Shown: positions 44,051-52,593 of the stretch, in pieces
How positions within the stretch are numbered: position 1 is the first letter of the stretch
Layout: the number at the start of each line of letters is the position of its first letter
NCBI GenBank assembly: GCA_964389735.1
Contig: CAYMEJ010000001.1
Coordinates: 1 to 53,995, forward strand
Source: JAQUVS01 sp964389735
GTDB taxonomy: Bacteria; Bacillota_I; Bacilli_A; RF39; UBA660
Direction: 5' to 3'
DNA length: 53,995 nt
Program-made: the position numbers and the translations under genes
Notes under the pieces: model-generated
Told to the model about the DNA's origin: nothing
The model's database searches: none
The model's input: only the letters and a program-made list of their open reading frames with translations

Positions 44051-44086
44051 AGAAGTATTGTCATATGATAATACTTCTATTTTTTA
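44051..44086 (+). promoter_or_regulatory. Attenuator-like hairpin in the leader
   Basis: 44051-44063 pairs with 44066-44078 over up to 13 bp (one G-U), followed by ATTTTTT on the plus strand, 5 bases before the AGGAGG of the next gene. It looks like an intrinsic terminator placed between promoter and gene. No T tract exists on the other strand. Confidence 0.6.
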
Positions 44087-44097
44087 TAGGAGGAATT

Positions 44098-44487
44098 ATG
44101 AGTAAAATTAATACTTTTTATTTTGTACCTAAAGAATCCAGTATGCTTAACGATAATGATGTTATGATTTTTGTTAATAGAAATAATCTTATTGACATTG
44201 CAATACCTGCATTAGAAAAATATATGAATCCTTTAGAACATAAAGTTACGGAAGCACATAATGCTAGAATTAAATGGCCGTTTACTAAGATAGATGGTGA
44301 TTTAAAGACAGATGATTTTAATTATTTATTAACTTTACCTATTTTTGAGGTAAAACTTAATGAAAATTTTGGAATTATCGATATTGATTGTATAAATGAT
44401 AAAAGTGATATTATATCTACTATGAGAGAATATATGAATAGAGAAAATAATATGAAAAGATTAGAAATAAAAAAAAGTGTTAAATAA
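44098..44487 (+). CDS. Hypothetical 129-residue protein
   Basis: Soluble, with no motif that I recognise. The ATG at 44098 has a perfect AGGAGG 5 bases upstream. Predicted alternating helices and strands; KINTFYFVPKESSML at the start and a basic C-terminus (KRLEIKKSVK). It stands alone between a leader hairpin and a bidirectional terminator, so it is a single-gene unit divergent from murG. Function unknown. Confidence 0.7.
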   Translation: MSKINTFYFVPKESSMLNDNDVMIFVNRNNLIDIAIPALEKYMNPLEHKVTEAHNARIKWPFTKIDGDLKTDDFNYLLTLPIFEVKLNENFGIIDIDCINDKSDIISTMREYMNRENNMKRLEIKKSVK

Positions 44488-44496
44488 CACTTTTTT
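44471..44496. terminator. Bidirectional terminator
   Basis: AAAAGTGTTA-AA-TAACACTTTT flanked by A and T runs separates the convergent orphan and phosphorelay genes. Confidence 0.8.
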
Positions 44497-45283
44497 AGTT
44501 ATGAAAACTAATTGTTTTTTCTACTATTCTTTTTACATTTATTTCATTAAATGGTTTATTAAGTACATCAATAATAGGGTAAGTAAACGCTCTATCAATT
44601 ATTTCTTTAGAACTATCTCCTGTTATTATTGAAACTGGTATTCTTGTAAATAAATTATTTTGTTTAAAGAATTCAAGTACTGCAAATCCATTTACGTTTG
44701 GCATATTTAAATCTAATAACATACCTACTATGTTATTTTTATGTGTGTTAATATTATCTGCAACGATATTCAATGCTTCTTGACCATCATTTGCAACTAC
44801 TACTTCATAATTATCATCAAATATTTTTTGGATAAAGTTTCTTATGATAGTGGAATCATCTACTACTAATATTCTCTTATCATGAACTACTGGTGCAGTT
44901 ACATGTACTTCTTCAGTTGCTGTTTCTTTTCCTAAATATTGTTTTACTAGTGCTACTATTTTATTTGCTTCAGTCATTAATTCATCATAATGATCTGATA
45001 CGAAGTAAAAATTGTTTGCTTTACTTTCCATTTCATGTTGATATGATAATTCTGCTAATCTTTCAAAACCAAAATATTTTGCATCACTTTTTAATGAGTG
45101 AACAAGTATTGCATAATTAGCCATATCTGCTGATTCTTTAAAAGCTTTAATTTTTTCTAATTTACCATCAACTTCTCCTAAAAAATCTTCTAGTGTTTCA
45201 TCATATACTGACATATCACCAAATAATTCTAAACTTTTTTCTAAATTAACACCATTATTCTTTAATATATTAACATCTTTCAT
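44495..45283 (-). CDS. Hpt-REC phosphorelay protein
   Basis: 262 residues: an N-terminal histidine phosphotransfer domain (about 1-117) with the phospho-acceptor His in VHSLKSDAKYFG, a short linker, then a receiver domain (about 132-260) with VDDS, the phospho-acceptor Asp in LLDLNMP, the switch Thr in IITGDSS and the Lys in NKPF. There is no output domain, so it likely relays phosphate to another protein or works by contact. The hybrid kinase gene is directly upstream, and the pair forms a His-Asp-His-Asp relay. An own promoter at 45308-45316 allows separate expression. Confidence 0.9.
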   Translation of the reverse strand: MKDVNILKNNGVNLEKSLELFGDMSVYDETLEDFLGEVDGKLEKIKAFKESADMANYAILVHSLKSDAKYFGFERLAELSYQHEMESKANNFYFVSDHYDELMTEANKIVALVKQYLGKETATEEVHVTAPVVHDKRILVVDDSTIIRNFIQKIFDDNYEVVVANDGQEALNIVADNINTHKNNIVGMLLDLNMPNVNGFAVLEFFKQNNLFTRIPVSIITGDSSKEIIDRAFTYPIIDVLNKPFNEINVKRIVEKTISFHN

Positions 45284-45307
45284 ATAAACACATCCTATTC
45301 TTATTAA

Positions 45308-45316
45308 ATTATAACA
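45308..45316 (-). promoter_or_regulatory. Extended -10 promoter of the Hpt-REC gene
   Basis: TGTTATAAT on the minus strand, with no good -35. It lies in the 43-base space between the two phosphorelay genes. Confidence 0.55.
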
Positions 45317-45326
45317 TATATTTTAA

Positions 45327-47174
45327 TTATTTGTTTAAAAATTTTATTATTACTCTCTTTAATTCTTCTTTATCAATTGGTTTAGATAAGTAATCATCAA
45401 ATCCATTTGATAAATATTTTTCTTTCATTCCTGAAATAGCATTAGCAGTAAGAGCTATTGTTGGTATATCATAACCTTCAATTTGTTTTAATTTACCAAG
45501 AGTTTCTACACCACTCATTCTAGGCATCATATCATCTAGTAATATTAAATCAAATTTCTCGTGATTATTAATCTTATCTATACATAAGAATCCACTATCT
45601 ACTGTTTCTACATGCATATTATAAGATTGTAATAATCTTGAAGCTACTTTTAAATTTATTTTATTATCATCTACTACTAATACACGTTTACTAGTAAAAT
45701 CAAAGTTAGATAATTCTGTTGAAGTATCAACAGGTGCTTCTAATGTTGTTTTACCTTTTACTATTTTTTGATCTATTGCAATAGTAAATTTAGTACCTTT
45801 TCCATATGTAGATTGTACTACTATTTTACCATTCATTAATTCTACTAATCTTTTTGTAATTGCTAAACCTAATCCAGTACCTTCAATAGTAATATTTTGT
45901 TCTAGATCTACTCTTTCAAATTTAGCAAATAATTTACTAATATTTTCTTTTTTAACTCCTATACCAGAATCTTCAACTGATATAATTAAACGACATATAT
46001 CATCTTTCATAATAGAACTTATTTTAAAATCAATAAATCCATGTCTAGTATATTTAACTGAATTAGTTAGTATATTAAGTGTAATTTGTTTAATTCTTGC
46101 ATAATCTCCATATAATACTGGAGGAATACTTTCATCATAACTAAATCTAAAATCTAAAGGTTTTTCTCCTAATCTTGCTTTAGTAAGTGCTACTAGATCA
46201 TTAAACACTTTTTTAAATTCATATTCTATATTAACTATTTCTAGTTTGTTAGCTTCTATCTTAGAAATATCAAGTATACCATTAACTATATCTAATAAGC
46301 TCTCTGAAGCTGACATAATATCATTAACTTCTTCTTTTGCACTATCAGGTATATCTTCTTCTTGTAAAGCTTGACTGAACCCTACAATAGCATTTAATGG
46401 TGTTCTTATTTCATGAGACATATTAGATAAGAAATCACTCTTAGCACTATTTGCTTTTTCAGCTTGTTCTTTTGCTTCATTTAATTGTTCAATCATTTTC
46501 ATATCTGGATTTTCTATTGTAAAATATGCAAATACTGTTACAAATGCAGTTACTGCTGTAACTAATAAAATTTGTGGATATAATGATTGAATTAATATTG
46601 CTACTATACCAAATACTATTATTAAGAATGCTGGCAAATATTTTTTATCTTTCAATTTAGCATAGTTTTTTATCATAATAATTGCCCAAGAAAAAATACA
46701 AATACCTGTTATAACATAAGTAATTGTTGGACTAAGTCCACTAGTGTACATAATACTATCCTTAGCATAAATATCTATAGGGATAATCATTACAATAATA
46801 CTTGATATAATAAATAAAAATAATATTTTGTAAAATAGTTTTTTAAAATATTCAATATTTTGATTATTTTCCATAGACACCAAACCAACATTTTTTGTTG
46901 AAGATATAGTAAACATATAATATGTAAATGTAAAAATCCATGAAAGTATACATACTAAATAAAACTTACAAAATAACACAGCATATAGTGATTTAGGAAC
47001 AATTAATGCTACTTCTACACTAACAATGTCAAATATTAATGTAATTAAGCATGTAATCATTAAAAATTTATATATTAAGTTTTCCAAAGTATTTAGTTTT
47101 TTCTTATAATAATAAACAAACATAACTAATATTAAATAAACAATACTGCATATTTGAAAAAAAATACTTCCCAT
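45327..47174 (-). CDS. Hybrid sensor histidine kinase with receiver domain
   Basis: 615 residues. Seven or so membrane segments (about 5-225) form a membrane sensor, then a helix leads to the HisKA domain with FLSNMSHEIRTPLNAIVGF (in part), the HATPase with NILTNSVKYT, DSGIGV and GTGLGLAI, and a C-terminal receiver (about 490-612) with VLVVDDNKIN, acceptor Asp in LILLDDMMPRMSG and Lys in LSKPID. The layout resembles a 7TM-type sensor kinase, so the signal could be lipid or small-molecule; that is a guess. It should autophosphorylate, pass the phosphate to its own receiver and then to the Hpt protein. AGGAG precedes the ATG. Confidence 0.92.
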   Translation of the reverse strand: MGSIFFQICSIVYLILVMFVYYYKKKLNTLENLIYKFLMITCLITLIFDIVSVEVALIVPKSLYAVLFCKFYLVCILSWIFTFTYYMFTISSTKNVGLVSMENNQNIEYFKKLFYKILFLFIISSIIVMIIPIDIYAKDSIMYTSGLSPTITYVITGICIFSWAIIMIKNYAKLKDKKYLPAFLIIVFGIVAILIQSLYPQILLVTAVTAFVTVFAYFTIENPDMKMIEQLNEAKEQAEKANSAKSDFLSNMSHEIRTPLNAIVGFSQALQEEDIPDSAKEEVNDIMSASESLLDIVNGILDISKIEANKLEIVNIEYEFKKVFNDLVALTKARLGEKPLDFRFSYDESIPPVLYGDYARIKQITLNILTNSVKYTRHGFIDFKISSIMKDDICRLIISVEDSGIGVKKENISKLFAKFERVDLEQNITIEGTGLGLAITKRLVELMNGKIVVQSTYGKGTKFTIAIDQKIVKGKTTLEAPVDTSTELSNFDFTSKRVLVVDDNKINLKVASRLLQSYNMHVETVDSGFLCIDKINNHEKFDLILLDDMMPRMSGVETLGKLKQIEGYDIPTIALTANAISGMKEKYLSNGFDDYLSKPIDKEELKRVIIKFLNK

Positions 47175-47201
47175 AAAGTCTCAACTCCTATTATTTTTAT
47201 A

Positions 47202-47210
47202 ATTATAACA
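47202..47210 (-). promoter_or_regulatory. Extended -10 promoter of the hybrid kinase gene
   Basis: TGTTATAAT on the minus strand, upstream of the AGGAG of the kinase. Confidence 0.6.
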
Positions 47211-47231
47211 TAAAAATAATATTATTTAAAT

Positions 47232-47270
47232 AAAAAAAAGAAAATCAAATTAATTTTATCTGATTTTCTT
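47232..47270 (-). terminator. Terminator after the phospholipase C-like gene
   Basis: On the minus strand AAGAAAATCA pairs with TGATTTTCTT around a 13-base loop and runs into eight T. Confidence 0.75.
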
Positions 47271-48236
47271 ATTTTTAATTTTACACTTTTGACCACACTC
47301 AAGGCCATGAGTTGATGCAACATTTGGAATAATAGAATATATTTCATCTTGATTTATTATTCCGGTTTGACAAACGCTTTCTAGTTTATTAACTATTTCT
47401 GCTCCATCCACAAGCGCTTTATTATATAAATCCATAAATGACTCATATGATTGAATACAATCATCAATAGGATTCAACCATATACTATGTTCATTATTTA
47501 GAAATTCTTCTGCAGCTTTATAATCTCTGTGATATGAGAATGAACTACTTCCTTTAAATAATGGATCAACAATATCAAAAATTATCTTTTTGAATCCTAT
47601 TGGATCATATTTAAATACTTTCATAAATAGTTCTACTTGATAAAATGATTCATAAAAATCTTTACCACCATTTTCAATATCATAAGTTCCTTTTAAACTT
47701 TTATTTAATGTTTCTAATAAATATTTTTCAATTTTTAAATTTTCTATATTGAAATCTTTACTAACATCATATGTTTTAGGATCCTTATTTTCTTTTGTTT
47801 TCATCATATATATATCTAATAGATTTTCTACAATACCATGCATCCATGTTTTATTTTTAGGATCTCGTTCATGGTCTCCTGAATAATAAATAATTTGTGG
47901 ATGTGTATATGCATCTAATATATGATGTAATACATATCCTGGCCCAATAAATGAACGAACTTGTTCATCTTCTATAGCACCAGTTTTATTTGCTTCATTT
48001 AAATAATTATATACAAACTCTTGAAATTTAAATTCTTGTAATTTTTTTGAATCTTCTACATTATTATTTAATTTATCAAAAGTAAATATTTTATAGAAAT
48101 CATGATATATTAAAAAATCATGTCCTTGTGCAAAAATACGATATTTATCATAATTTGGAAATCCAGATAATGTTTTATCTGTTAATAAAGGTTTAACTTC
48201 TTTGTAAAAAATGTCATGGGTTTTAGGACCTGGCAT
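47256..48236 (-). CDS. Zinc-dependent phospholipase C-like protein
   Basis: 326 residues without a signal peptide. MPGPKTHDIFYKEV at the start, the FAQGHDFLIYH segment and YVLHHILDAYTHPQIIYYSGD (in part) carry the many His and Asp residues of the zinc-dependent phospholipase C fold (Zn_dep_PLPC). Most bacterial members of this cytoplasmic group are uncharacterised. The C-terminal part has four Cys residues, three of them close together (Gln-x-x near 290 and CGQKCK). The gene begins one base after the YiiX-like gene, with AAAGGAG as its ribosome site, so the two are made together from the 48958-48995 promoter. Confidence 0.84.
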   Translation of the reverse strand: MPGPKTHDIFYKEVKPLLTDKTLSGFPNYDKYRIFAQGHDFLIYHDFYKIFTFDKLNNNVEDSKKLQEFKFQEFVYNYLNEANKTGAIEDEQVRSFIGPGYVLHHILDAYTHPQIIYYSGDHERDPKNKTWMHGIVENLLDIYMMKTKENKDPKTYDVSKDFNIENLKIEKYLLETLNKSLKGTYDIENGGKDFYESFYQVELFMKVFKYDPIGFKKIIFDIVDPLFKGSSSFSYHRDYKAAEEFLNNEHSIWLNPIDDCIQSYESFMDLYNKALVDGAEIVNKLESVCQTGIINQDEIYSIIPNVASTHGLECGQKCKIKNKKIR

Positions 48237-48237
48237 A

Positions 48238-48921
48238 TTATACTAATCTCCTTTGCTTTGTTAATTGCAATGTTTTAGCTGTTTCTATTTGTGAAATAAC
48301 TGATTCTTTTTTATTAGAAACAACCTCATTTTTAATTTTTTCACCATTTATAAATGAAGGATACTCTGAAATTAAACCCTCATAAATAACGTTTTTCTTT
48401 AATGCACAACAGAAATCAAAAGGTCTTGTGCTGCAAGGTCTTCTTTTTCCAAATAACTCTATTCCATTTTCTTTTAAAACGGTAGCCAACCATTCAGAAC
48501 AAAAGAAATTGTCTTTCGAAGGCATTCCAACTCTCCCAGTTAGAATAAGTGATATCATACCTGGAAAGTTAAAATTGTATTTTCCTTTATTGCCCCAATA
48601 TTTTTCCATCGAATTACAAATTCCTGTATATTGGTCTTCACTTACATCTAATTTCATAACTGCCATTTCACTTTTCTTATTTAATGAAAATAATCCTTCT
48701 CTTATATCTTCTTTAACAAGTCCAGCATTTAATGGTTCATCTATTTTTCTTCTTGCAAATGACATCATATTATCTAATACATTATCTCTTGATAATGAAA
48801 TATGTGAATAATAGTCACCAAAATGTCTATTCCAAAACGTTATTTTAGCTCTAGTTTTAATTAGTCGTCCTGGAACTGTGTCTGTAAAGCTTGCAACTAT
48901 GTATATACTTTTCCCTTCCAT
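48238..48921 (-). CDS. Papain-fold hydrolase of the YiiX/YebB (G6R-like) family
   Basis: 227 residues. A His in YYSHISLSRD (about residue 40) followed much later by a Cys in NFFCSEWLATVLKENG (about 143) is the order of a circularly permuted papain fold, as in YiiX/YebB and poxvirus G6R. Relatives act on lipids or on amide and thioester bonds. The C-terminal 40 residues are charged and probably flexible. AAGGGGG lies before the ATG. It is the first gene of an operon with the phospholipase C-like protein, which fits a lipid-related job. This is inferred. Confidence 0.72.
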   Translation of the reverse strand: MEGKSIYIVASFTDTVPGRLIKTRAKITFWNRHFGDYYSHISLSRDNVLDNMMSFARRKIDEPLNAGLVKEDIREGLFSLNKKSEMAVMKLDVSEDQYTGICNSMEKYWGNKGKYNFNFPGMISLILTGRVGMPSKDNFFCSEWLATVLKENGIELFGKRRPCSTRPFDFCCALKKNVIYEGLISEYPSFINGEKIKNEVVSNKKESVISQIETAKTLQLTKQRRLV

Positions 48922-48957
48922 AATATTTCCCCCTTTTTATTAAAAATATTAAGGCAT

Positions 48958-48995
48958 ATTCTAGCATGATTATCTTTATTTGTCAAATTGACAAA
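48958..48995 (-). promoter_or_regulatory. Strong sigma-A promoter with palindromic operator
   Basis: On the minus strand TTGACA, 17 bases, TAGAAT. A 17-base perfect palindrome, TTTGTCAA-A-TTGACAAA (48979-48995), covers the -35 box, as expected for a repressor site that blocks polymerase. The regulator is not known. Confidence 0.75.
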
Positions 48996-49029
48996 TATTT
49001 ATTACTTGAGTACATAATAATACTCTAAC

Positions 49030-50694
49030 TTATTTGTTATTAACCTTGTATCTTTTTATTTTTAATGTAGTAGTTTTATCAAATTCTTTGTCTTTTATTT
49101 CAAAATTTGAAATTCTTTTATATTCTGGTAATGTTTCATTTAGTGAGTTTAAATATTCTTTTATTACTTCTTTAATTTCTTCTTTGCAAGTTGGATTTTC
49201 TTTTATTCTTTTTGTTATTTCATCATTTAATACTATGTCAATAGATAAAACATTACGCCCATTATTCATTTCTTTATCATATAATAAGGATTCTTTAATA
49301 AGTTCATTATTATTAACTACTTCTTCTATTTCTTCAGGATAGATATTTTTCCCATTTGAGGTAACTATTAGATTTTTACATCTACCTTTTACTCTAACAA
49401 AACCTTTTTTATCTATTGATCCTAAATCTCCAGTATAAAAGTATCCATCTTCTTTAATTACTTCTTTTGTTGCTTTTTCATTTTTATAGTACCCAAGCAT
49501 TACTTGTGGTCCTTTTACTTTAATTTCACCTATTCCATCTTCATTAGGATTATTGATAACAACATCAGTTTTTGGCAATGCTTTACCCACTGAATTATCT
49601 CTAAAGTCTTCTATAGCATTTAAACATACCATAGGTGAACACTCTGTTAAACCATATCCTTGAATTACTCTAAACCCAAGTCCACGCATAAATTTAGATA
49701 TTTCTGGATTTGCTGCTGCTCCTCCTACAATAAATACTTTAATATTCCCACCAAATCCTTCATGAATATCTTTAAATATTTTTTTCTTTAAATTATTTCC
49801 AATATTTATTTTTGAAGAAATATTAACAATTTTATTTACTAAATCATCTTTTCCTTGTTTTTCAATTTCTTTTTTTATTTGATATTCGAATAATTCCATA
49901 AATCTAGGTACTACTAATACCATAGTTGGTTTCATTCTTTTTAAATTTTTTGAAACATTTCTTAATTCATCATTGTATGCAATATTTGAGCCTGAACATA
50001 ATGGTCCAATTAATCCACATGTATTTTCAAATGTATGATGTAAAGGTAATACCGACAATAAAACATCATTTTCATTTATATCAATTACTTGTTTTGCGAT
50101 ATTCACATCTGACATTATGTTACTATGTGAAAGCATTACTATTTTTGATTCTGATGTTGTTCCTGATGTAAATAATAATTCACTTACTTTATTGTTATCT
50201 ACAATATTATTAATATATTTTTTATTACCTGATTGAATCATTTTTTTACCTAATTCAATTAAATCATATATATTGTATTCAGATGATTTATCCATAGAAA
50301 TATAATTTGTAGTACAAATATCATCAGACATATTTTTTATTCTACTTTCAAATTCTTTTGAATAAATAATTGTATCTGCTTCTATTCTATTAATACAATT
50401 CATAAGTTCTTTATCACTTAGTTCTTTATCTAAAGGTATAGTTATTCCATTACTACACATACTTGTTAAAAATGATAGTGCCCATTCATAACTGTTTTTT
50501 CCAATAATTACAGTTCTTTTGATATCTATATTTAATGAATATAATGCCGTTCCTAAAGCATATATTTCATTCAATAAATCTTTATATGTTTTATAAAATA
50601 ATTCTTTATTGTTATTAATACCAGTAATAGCTATTTTATCTGGATATTTATTAGAAACACCTACTAGCATTTCTTTTATGTTATTATATTCCAT
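49030..50694 (-). CDS. AMP-forming acyl-CoA synthetase (long-chain fatty acid-CoA ligase type)
   Basis: ATP-dependent activation of a carboxylic acid to its CoA thioester through an acyl-AMP. 554 residues. P-loop-like LLFTSGTTSESKIV, GYGLTECSPMVCLN, YFYTGDLG, VKGRCKNLI and the C-terminal NGKNIYPEEIEE (A8/A10 region) are all in place. The resemblance to FadD-type long-chain ligases is good, but the acid is not proven. AGGGGGC precedes the ATG. It has its own strong promoter, and the lipid-hydrolase operon lies immediately downstream. Confidence 0.9.
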   Translation of the reverse strand: MEYNNIKEMLVGVSNKYPDKIAITGINNNKELFYKTYKDLLNEIYALGTALYSLNIDIKRTVIIGKNSYEWALSFLTSMCSNGITIPLDKELSDKELMNCINRIEADTIIYSKEFESRIKNMSDDICTTNYISMDKSSEYNIYDLIELGKKMIQSGNKKYINNIVDNNKVSELLFTSGTTSESKIVMLSHSNIMSDVNIAKQVIDINENDVLLSVLPLHHTFENTCGLIGPLCSGSNIAYNDELRNVSKNLKRMKPTMVLVVPRFMELFEYQIKKEIEKQGKDDLVNKIVNISSKINIGNNLKKKIFKDIHEGFGGNIKVFIVGGAAANPEISKFMRGLGFRVIQGYGLTECSPMVCLNAIEDFRDNSVGKALPKTDVVINNPNEDGIGEIKVKGPQVMLGYYKNEKATKEVIKEDGYFYTGDLGSIDKKGFVRVKGRCKNLIVTSNGKNIYPEEIEEVVNNNELIKESLLYDKEMNNGRNVLSIDIVLNDEITKRIKENPTCKEEIKEVIKEYLNSLNETLPEYKRISNFEIKDKEFDKTTTLKIKRYKVNNK

Positions 50695-50727
50695 GTTACT
50701 GCCCCCTAAATCAAATAATTACCTTGT

Positions 50728-50761
50728 ATTATAACATTTTCAACACTTTTGTCAATGTTGA
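50728..50761 (-). promoter_or_regulatory. Promoter of the acyl-CoA synthetase with inverted repeat
   Basis: TTGACA, 16 bases, TATAAT on the minus strand. TCAACA (50740-50745) and TGTTGA (50756-50761) form an inverted repeat around the -35 box, a possible operator. Confidence 0.7.
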
Positions 50762-50794
50762 TGTGTTATTGCAATTAATAATATTCAGATGATT

Positions 50795-51463
50795 TTATTT
50801 AGATTTTTTCAATTTATTTATGCTTTTATCAATTAGAACAAAGATTCCTCCTAATGCAAAAAAACCGATTGTTATTAATATAACATTCCTTGTTACATCA
50901 AATAATCCATATTTATCTATATCAAGGAAATAATATGGATAATTACTACCTGTTGCAAATGTATATTTAAACATTGCCTTAATAATTGAAAATATTAAGT
51001 ATATTACCGGTATTAGTGAATATTTAGCAAGATCTTTTATCTTATAATTTTCTTTTTTATCAAATAAAATCCAATCAAATATTGTCATTAATGGTACAAT
51101 GTAATGCACTAATAAATTATTTATAGAATCTAATTCTATTGAAGAATTTCCATTTACTATAAAATCAGGTCTTAATATAAAATGAAATACTAAAAATGTT
51201 ACAGTTATTGCTATTGTTGTACCACATTTTAAACCTGGCAAATATGATTCATTATTATAATTTTTAAAATTTTTTATGATTTTTATTGTTATAATTGTAA
51301 ATACAATAAAACATAATAAATTACTTAATATTGTATAATAACTAAGTTGCTCAATTAAATAATCAATATCACTATGAAATATATTTAGACATAATCCTAT
51401 CCCACAAAGCACTACTAATACTATTTTATATATTAATGATATATATTTATTTTTGATGTACAT
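50795..51463 (-). CDS. Six-TM membrane protein (Pr6Pr / AIG1-like)
   Basis: 222 residues with six hydrophobic segments. The motif LLVHYIVPLMTIFDWILFDKK (in part) followed by SNYPYYFLDIDKYG is the pattern of the Pr6Pr and FAR-17a/AIG1-like membrane proteins. The eukaryotic AIG1/ADTRP members hydrolyse fatty-acid esters of hydroxy fatty acids, but I cannot say whether this bacterial group does. AGGAAG lies before the ATG. Single-gene unit. Confidence 0.7.
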   Translation of the reverse strand: MYIKNKYISLIYKIVLVVLCGIGLCLNIFHSDIDYLIEQLSYYTILSNLLCFIVFTIITIKIIKNFKNYNNESYLPGLKCGTTIAITVTFLVFHFILRPDFIVNGNSSIELDSINNLLVHYIVPLMTIFDWILFDKKENYKIKDLAKYSLIPVIYLIFSIIKAMFKYTFATGSNYPYYFLDIDKYGLFDVTRNVILITIGFFALGGIFVLIDKSINKLKKSK

Positions 51464-51536
51464 ATTATCATCTTCCTACTCTTATAATGATACTATAAAA
51501 CTCGTAAAAATAAAAGACTATTTTACTTTAGTTTAC

Positions 51537-51564
51537 ATAAAAAATATGCATTAAATGCATATTT
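51537..51564 (-). terminator. Terminator after the 179-residue orphan gene
   Basis: AAATATGCAT/ATGCATATTT with a 3-base loop followed by six T on the minus strand. Confidence 0.8.
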
Positions 51565-51574
51565 GTTTTTTATT

Positions 51575-52114
51575 TTATCTTCTTCTTAAAGTTGAACTGT
51601 TATATACTTTACCATATGTTGCTACTTTTGTAGGTATGTCATCTAATGTTCTTTCACCTCTTAAGTATAAGTCACCATATACCATATCAAGTGATGATAA
51701 ATAAGAATAATCTTCTAAAGCTTCAAAATGAGCGTCTCCAAAAACTAATTTTAAATTTCTAAGATTTTCTTTATCAATATTAGCTTTATAAGTTATATCA
51801 TTTGCTAAATATTTAGTATCTTTATTTAAACTAAACATATCTACTGCTACTTCTTTTTTATCACACCCTAGAATTTTTGCAACTTTATTTCTTCTTACTT
51901 GTTTTTCAACTTCATCAGCGATGAATGCTCCAAGTCCGTTAGCGAAGAATCTTACTCCTCTAACTCCATCTACTATTTTTCCTAATCCTTCGTGTTCTTT
52001 TTCATTTAATTTTTCAGACATCATTAATGCTTTGTCTAAAAAATATTCACTTGTTTGTTTTTTTCCTGTTAACTTTTCTTTGTAATCGCATAATTCTCTA
52101 ATTTCATTTTTCAT
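51575..52114 (-). CDS. Hypothetical protein with solenoid-like strand repeats
   Basis: 179 residues. The ATG at 52114 has GGAGGA 6 bases upstream; an earlier in-frame ATG lacks a site. The N-terminal 100 residues are helical. Residues 120-165 show repeated strands (NLKLVFGDAHFEAL, SSLDMVYGDLYLRG, KVATYGKVY) that resemble the L-x-x-V-x-G-D-L-x-L beta-solenoid repeats of some bacterial leucine-rich proteins. No catalytic motif. Function unknown. Confidence 0.68.
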   Translation of the reverse strand: MKNEIRELCDYKEKLTGKKQTSEYFLDKALMMSEKLNEKEHEGLGKIVDGVRGVRFFANGLGAFIADEVEKQVRRNKVAKILGCDKKEVAVDMFSLNKDTKYLANDITYKANIDKENLRNLKLVFGDAHFEALEDYSYLSSLDMVYGDLYLRGERTLDDIPTKVATYGKVYNSSTLRRR

Positions 52115-52156
52115 TTTAATTCCTCCATTTACCCCTTTTTCAATGAATGTGCCCAT

Positions 52157-52185
52157 ATTATAACACAAAATAGTAAAAAAATCAA
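52157..52185 (-). promoter_or_regulatory. Promoter of the 179-residue orphan gene
   Basis: TTGATT, 17 bases, TATAAT with a TGT extension on the minus strand. Confidence 0.7.
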
Positions 52186-52203
52186 GTTTTAATTTATTTT
52201 ATA

Positions 52204-52231
52204 TTGTGTAATGATATTTTTATGATATAAT
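52204..52231 (+). promoter_or_regulatory. Promoter of the TM2-DUF2752 pair
   Basis: TTGTGT, 16 bases, TATAAT with TG extension (TGATATAAT). Confidence 0.65.
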
Positions 52232-52257
52232 GAGAATGAAAGTGAGGAGTAAAATTT

Positions 52258-52593
52258 ATGGAAAAACAACAAATAGATTTATATTTAACTACTAATGCTA
52301 AATATTTTGAACCAACTGCAATTCCAATTATAAGACAAAAATTAGAAAAAGCTGATAGTGATACTTTATTAGTATTACAAGCAACTGAATTAAAGGATCC
52401 AACAGTATTTTTATTAATTTCAATCTTCTTAGGATCATTAGGAATTGATAGATTCATGCTTGGTGATACTGGAATGGGTATTCTTAAATTATTAACTTGT
52501 GGTCTTTGTGGAATACTTACTCTTATTGACTGGTTCACAATTTCTAAAAAAGTTAAAGATGCAAATTTAGCTAAAATATCAATGGTTATCTAA
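52258..52593 (+). CDS. TM2 domain membrane protein
   Basis: 111 residues. A soluble helical N-terminus (about 1-45) precedes a TM2 domain with two membrane segments: FLGSLGIDRFMLGDTGMGILKL (in part) and GILTLIDWF, including the hallmark G-x-x-x-x-D-R-F and D-W residues. GAGGAG lies before the ATG. TM2 proteins of this size are often paired with DUF2752 proteins, as here. Function unknown. Confidence 0.85.
   Translation: MEKQQIDLYLTTNAKYFEPTAIPIIRQKLEKADSDTLLVLQATELKDPTVFLLISIFLGSLGIDRFMLGDTGMGILKLLTCGLCGILTLIDWFTISKKVKDANLAKISMVI

Noticed and set aside
49001..49029. A terminator after the acyl-CoA synthetase (GAGTA/TACTC stem)
   Set aside because: The stem is only 5 bp and no T tract follows on the minus strand, so read-through into the lipid-hydrolase operon cannot be excluded.
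52194..52538. Minus-strand open frame opposite the TM2 gene
   Set aside because: The plus strand has a promoter, a GAGGAG site and the TM2 signature; the minus frame has none of these.
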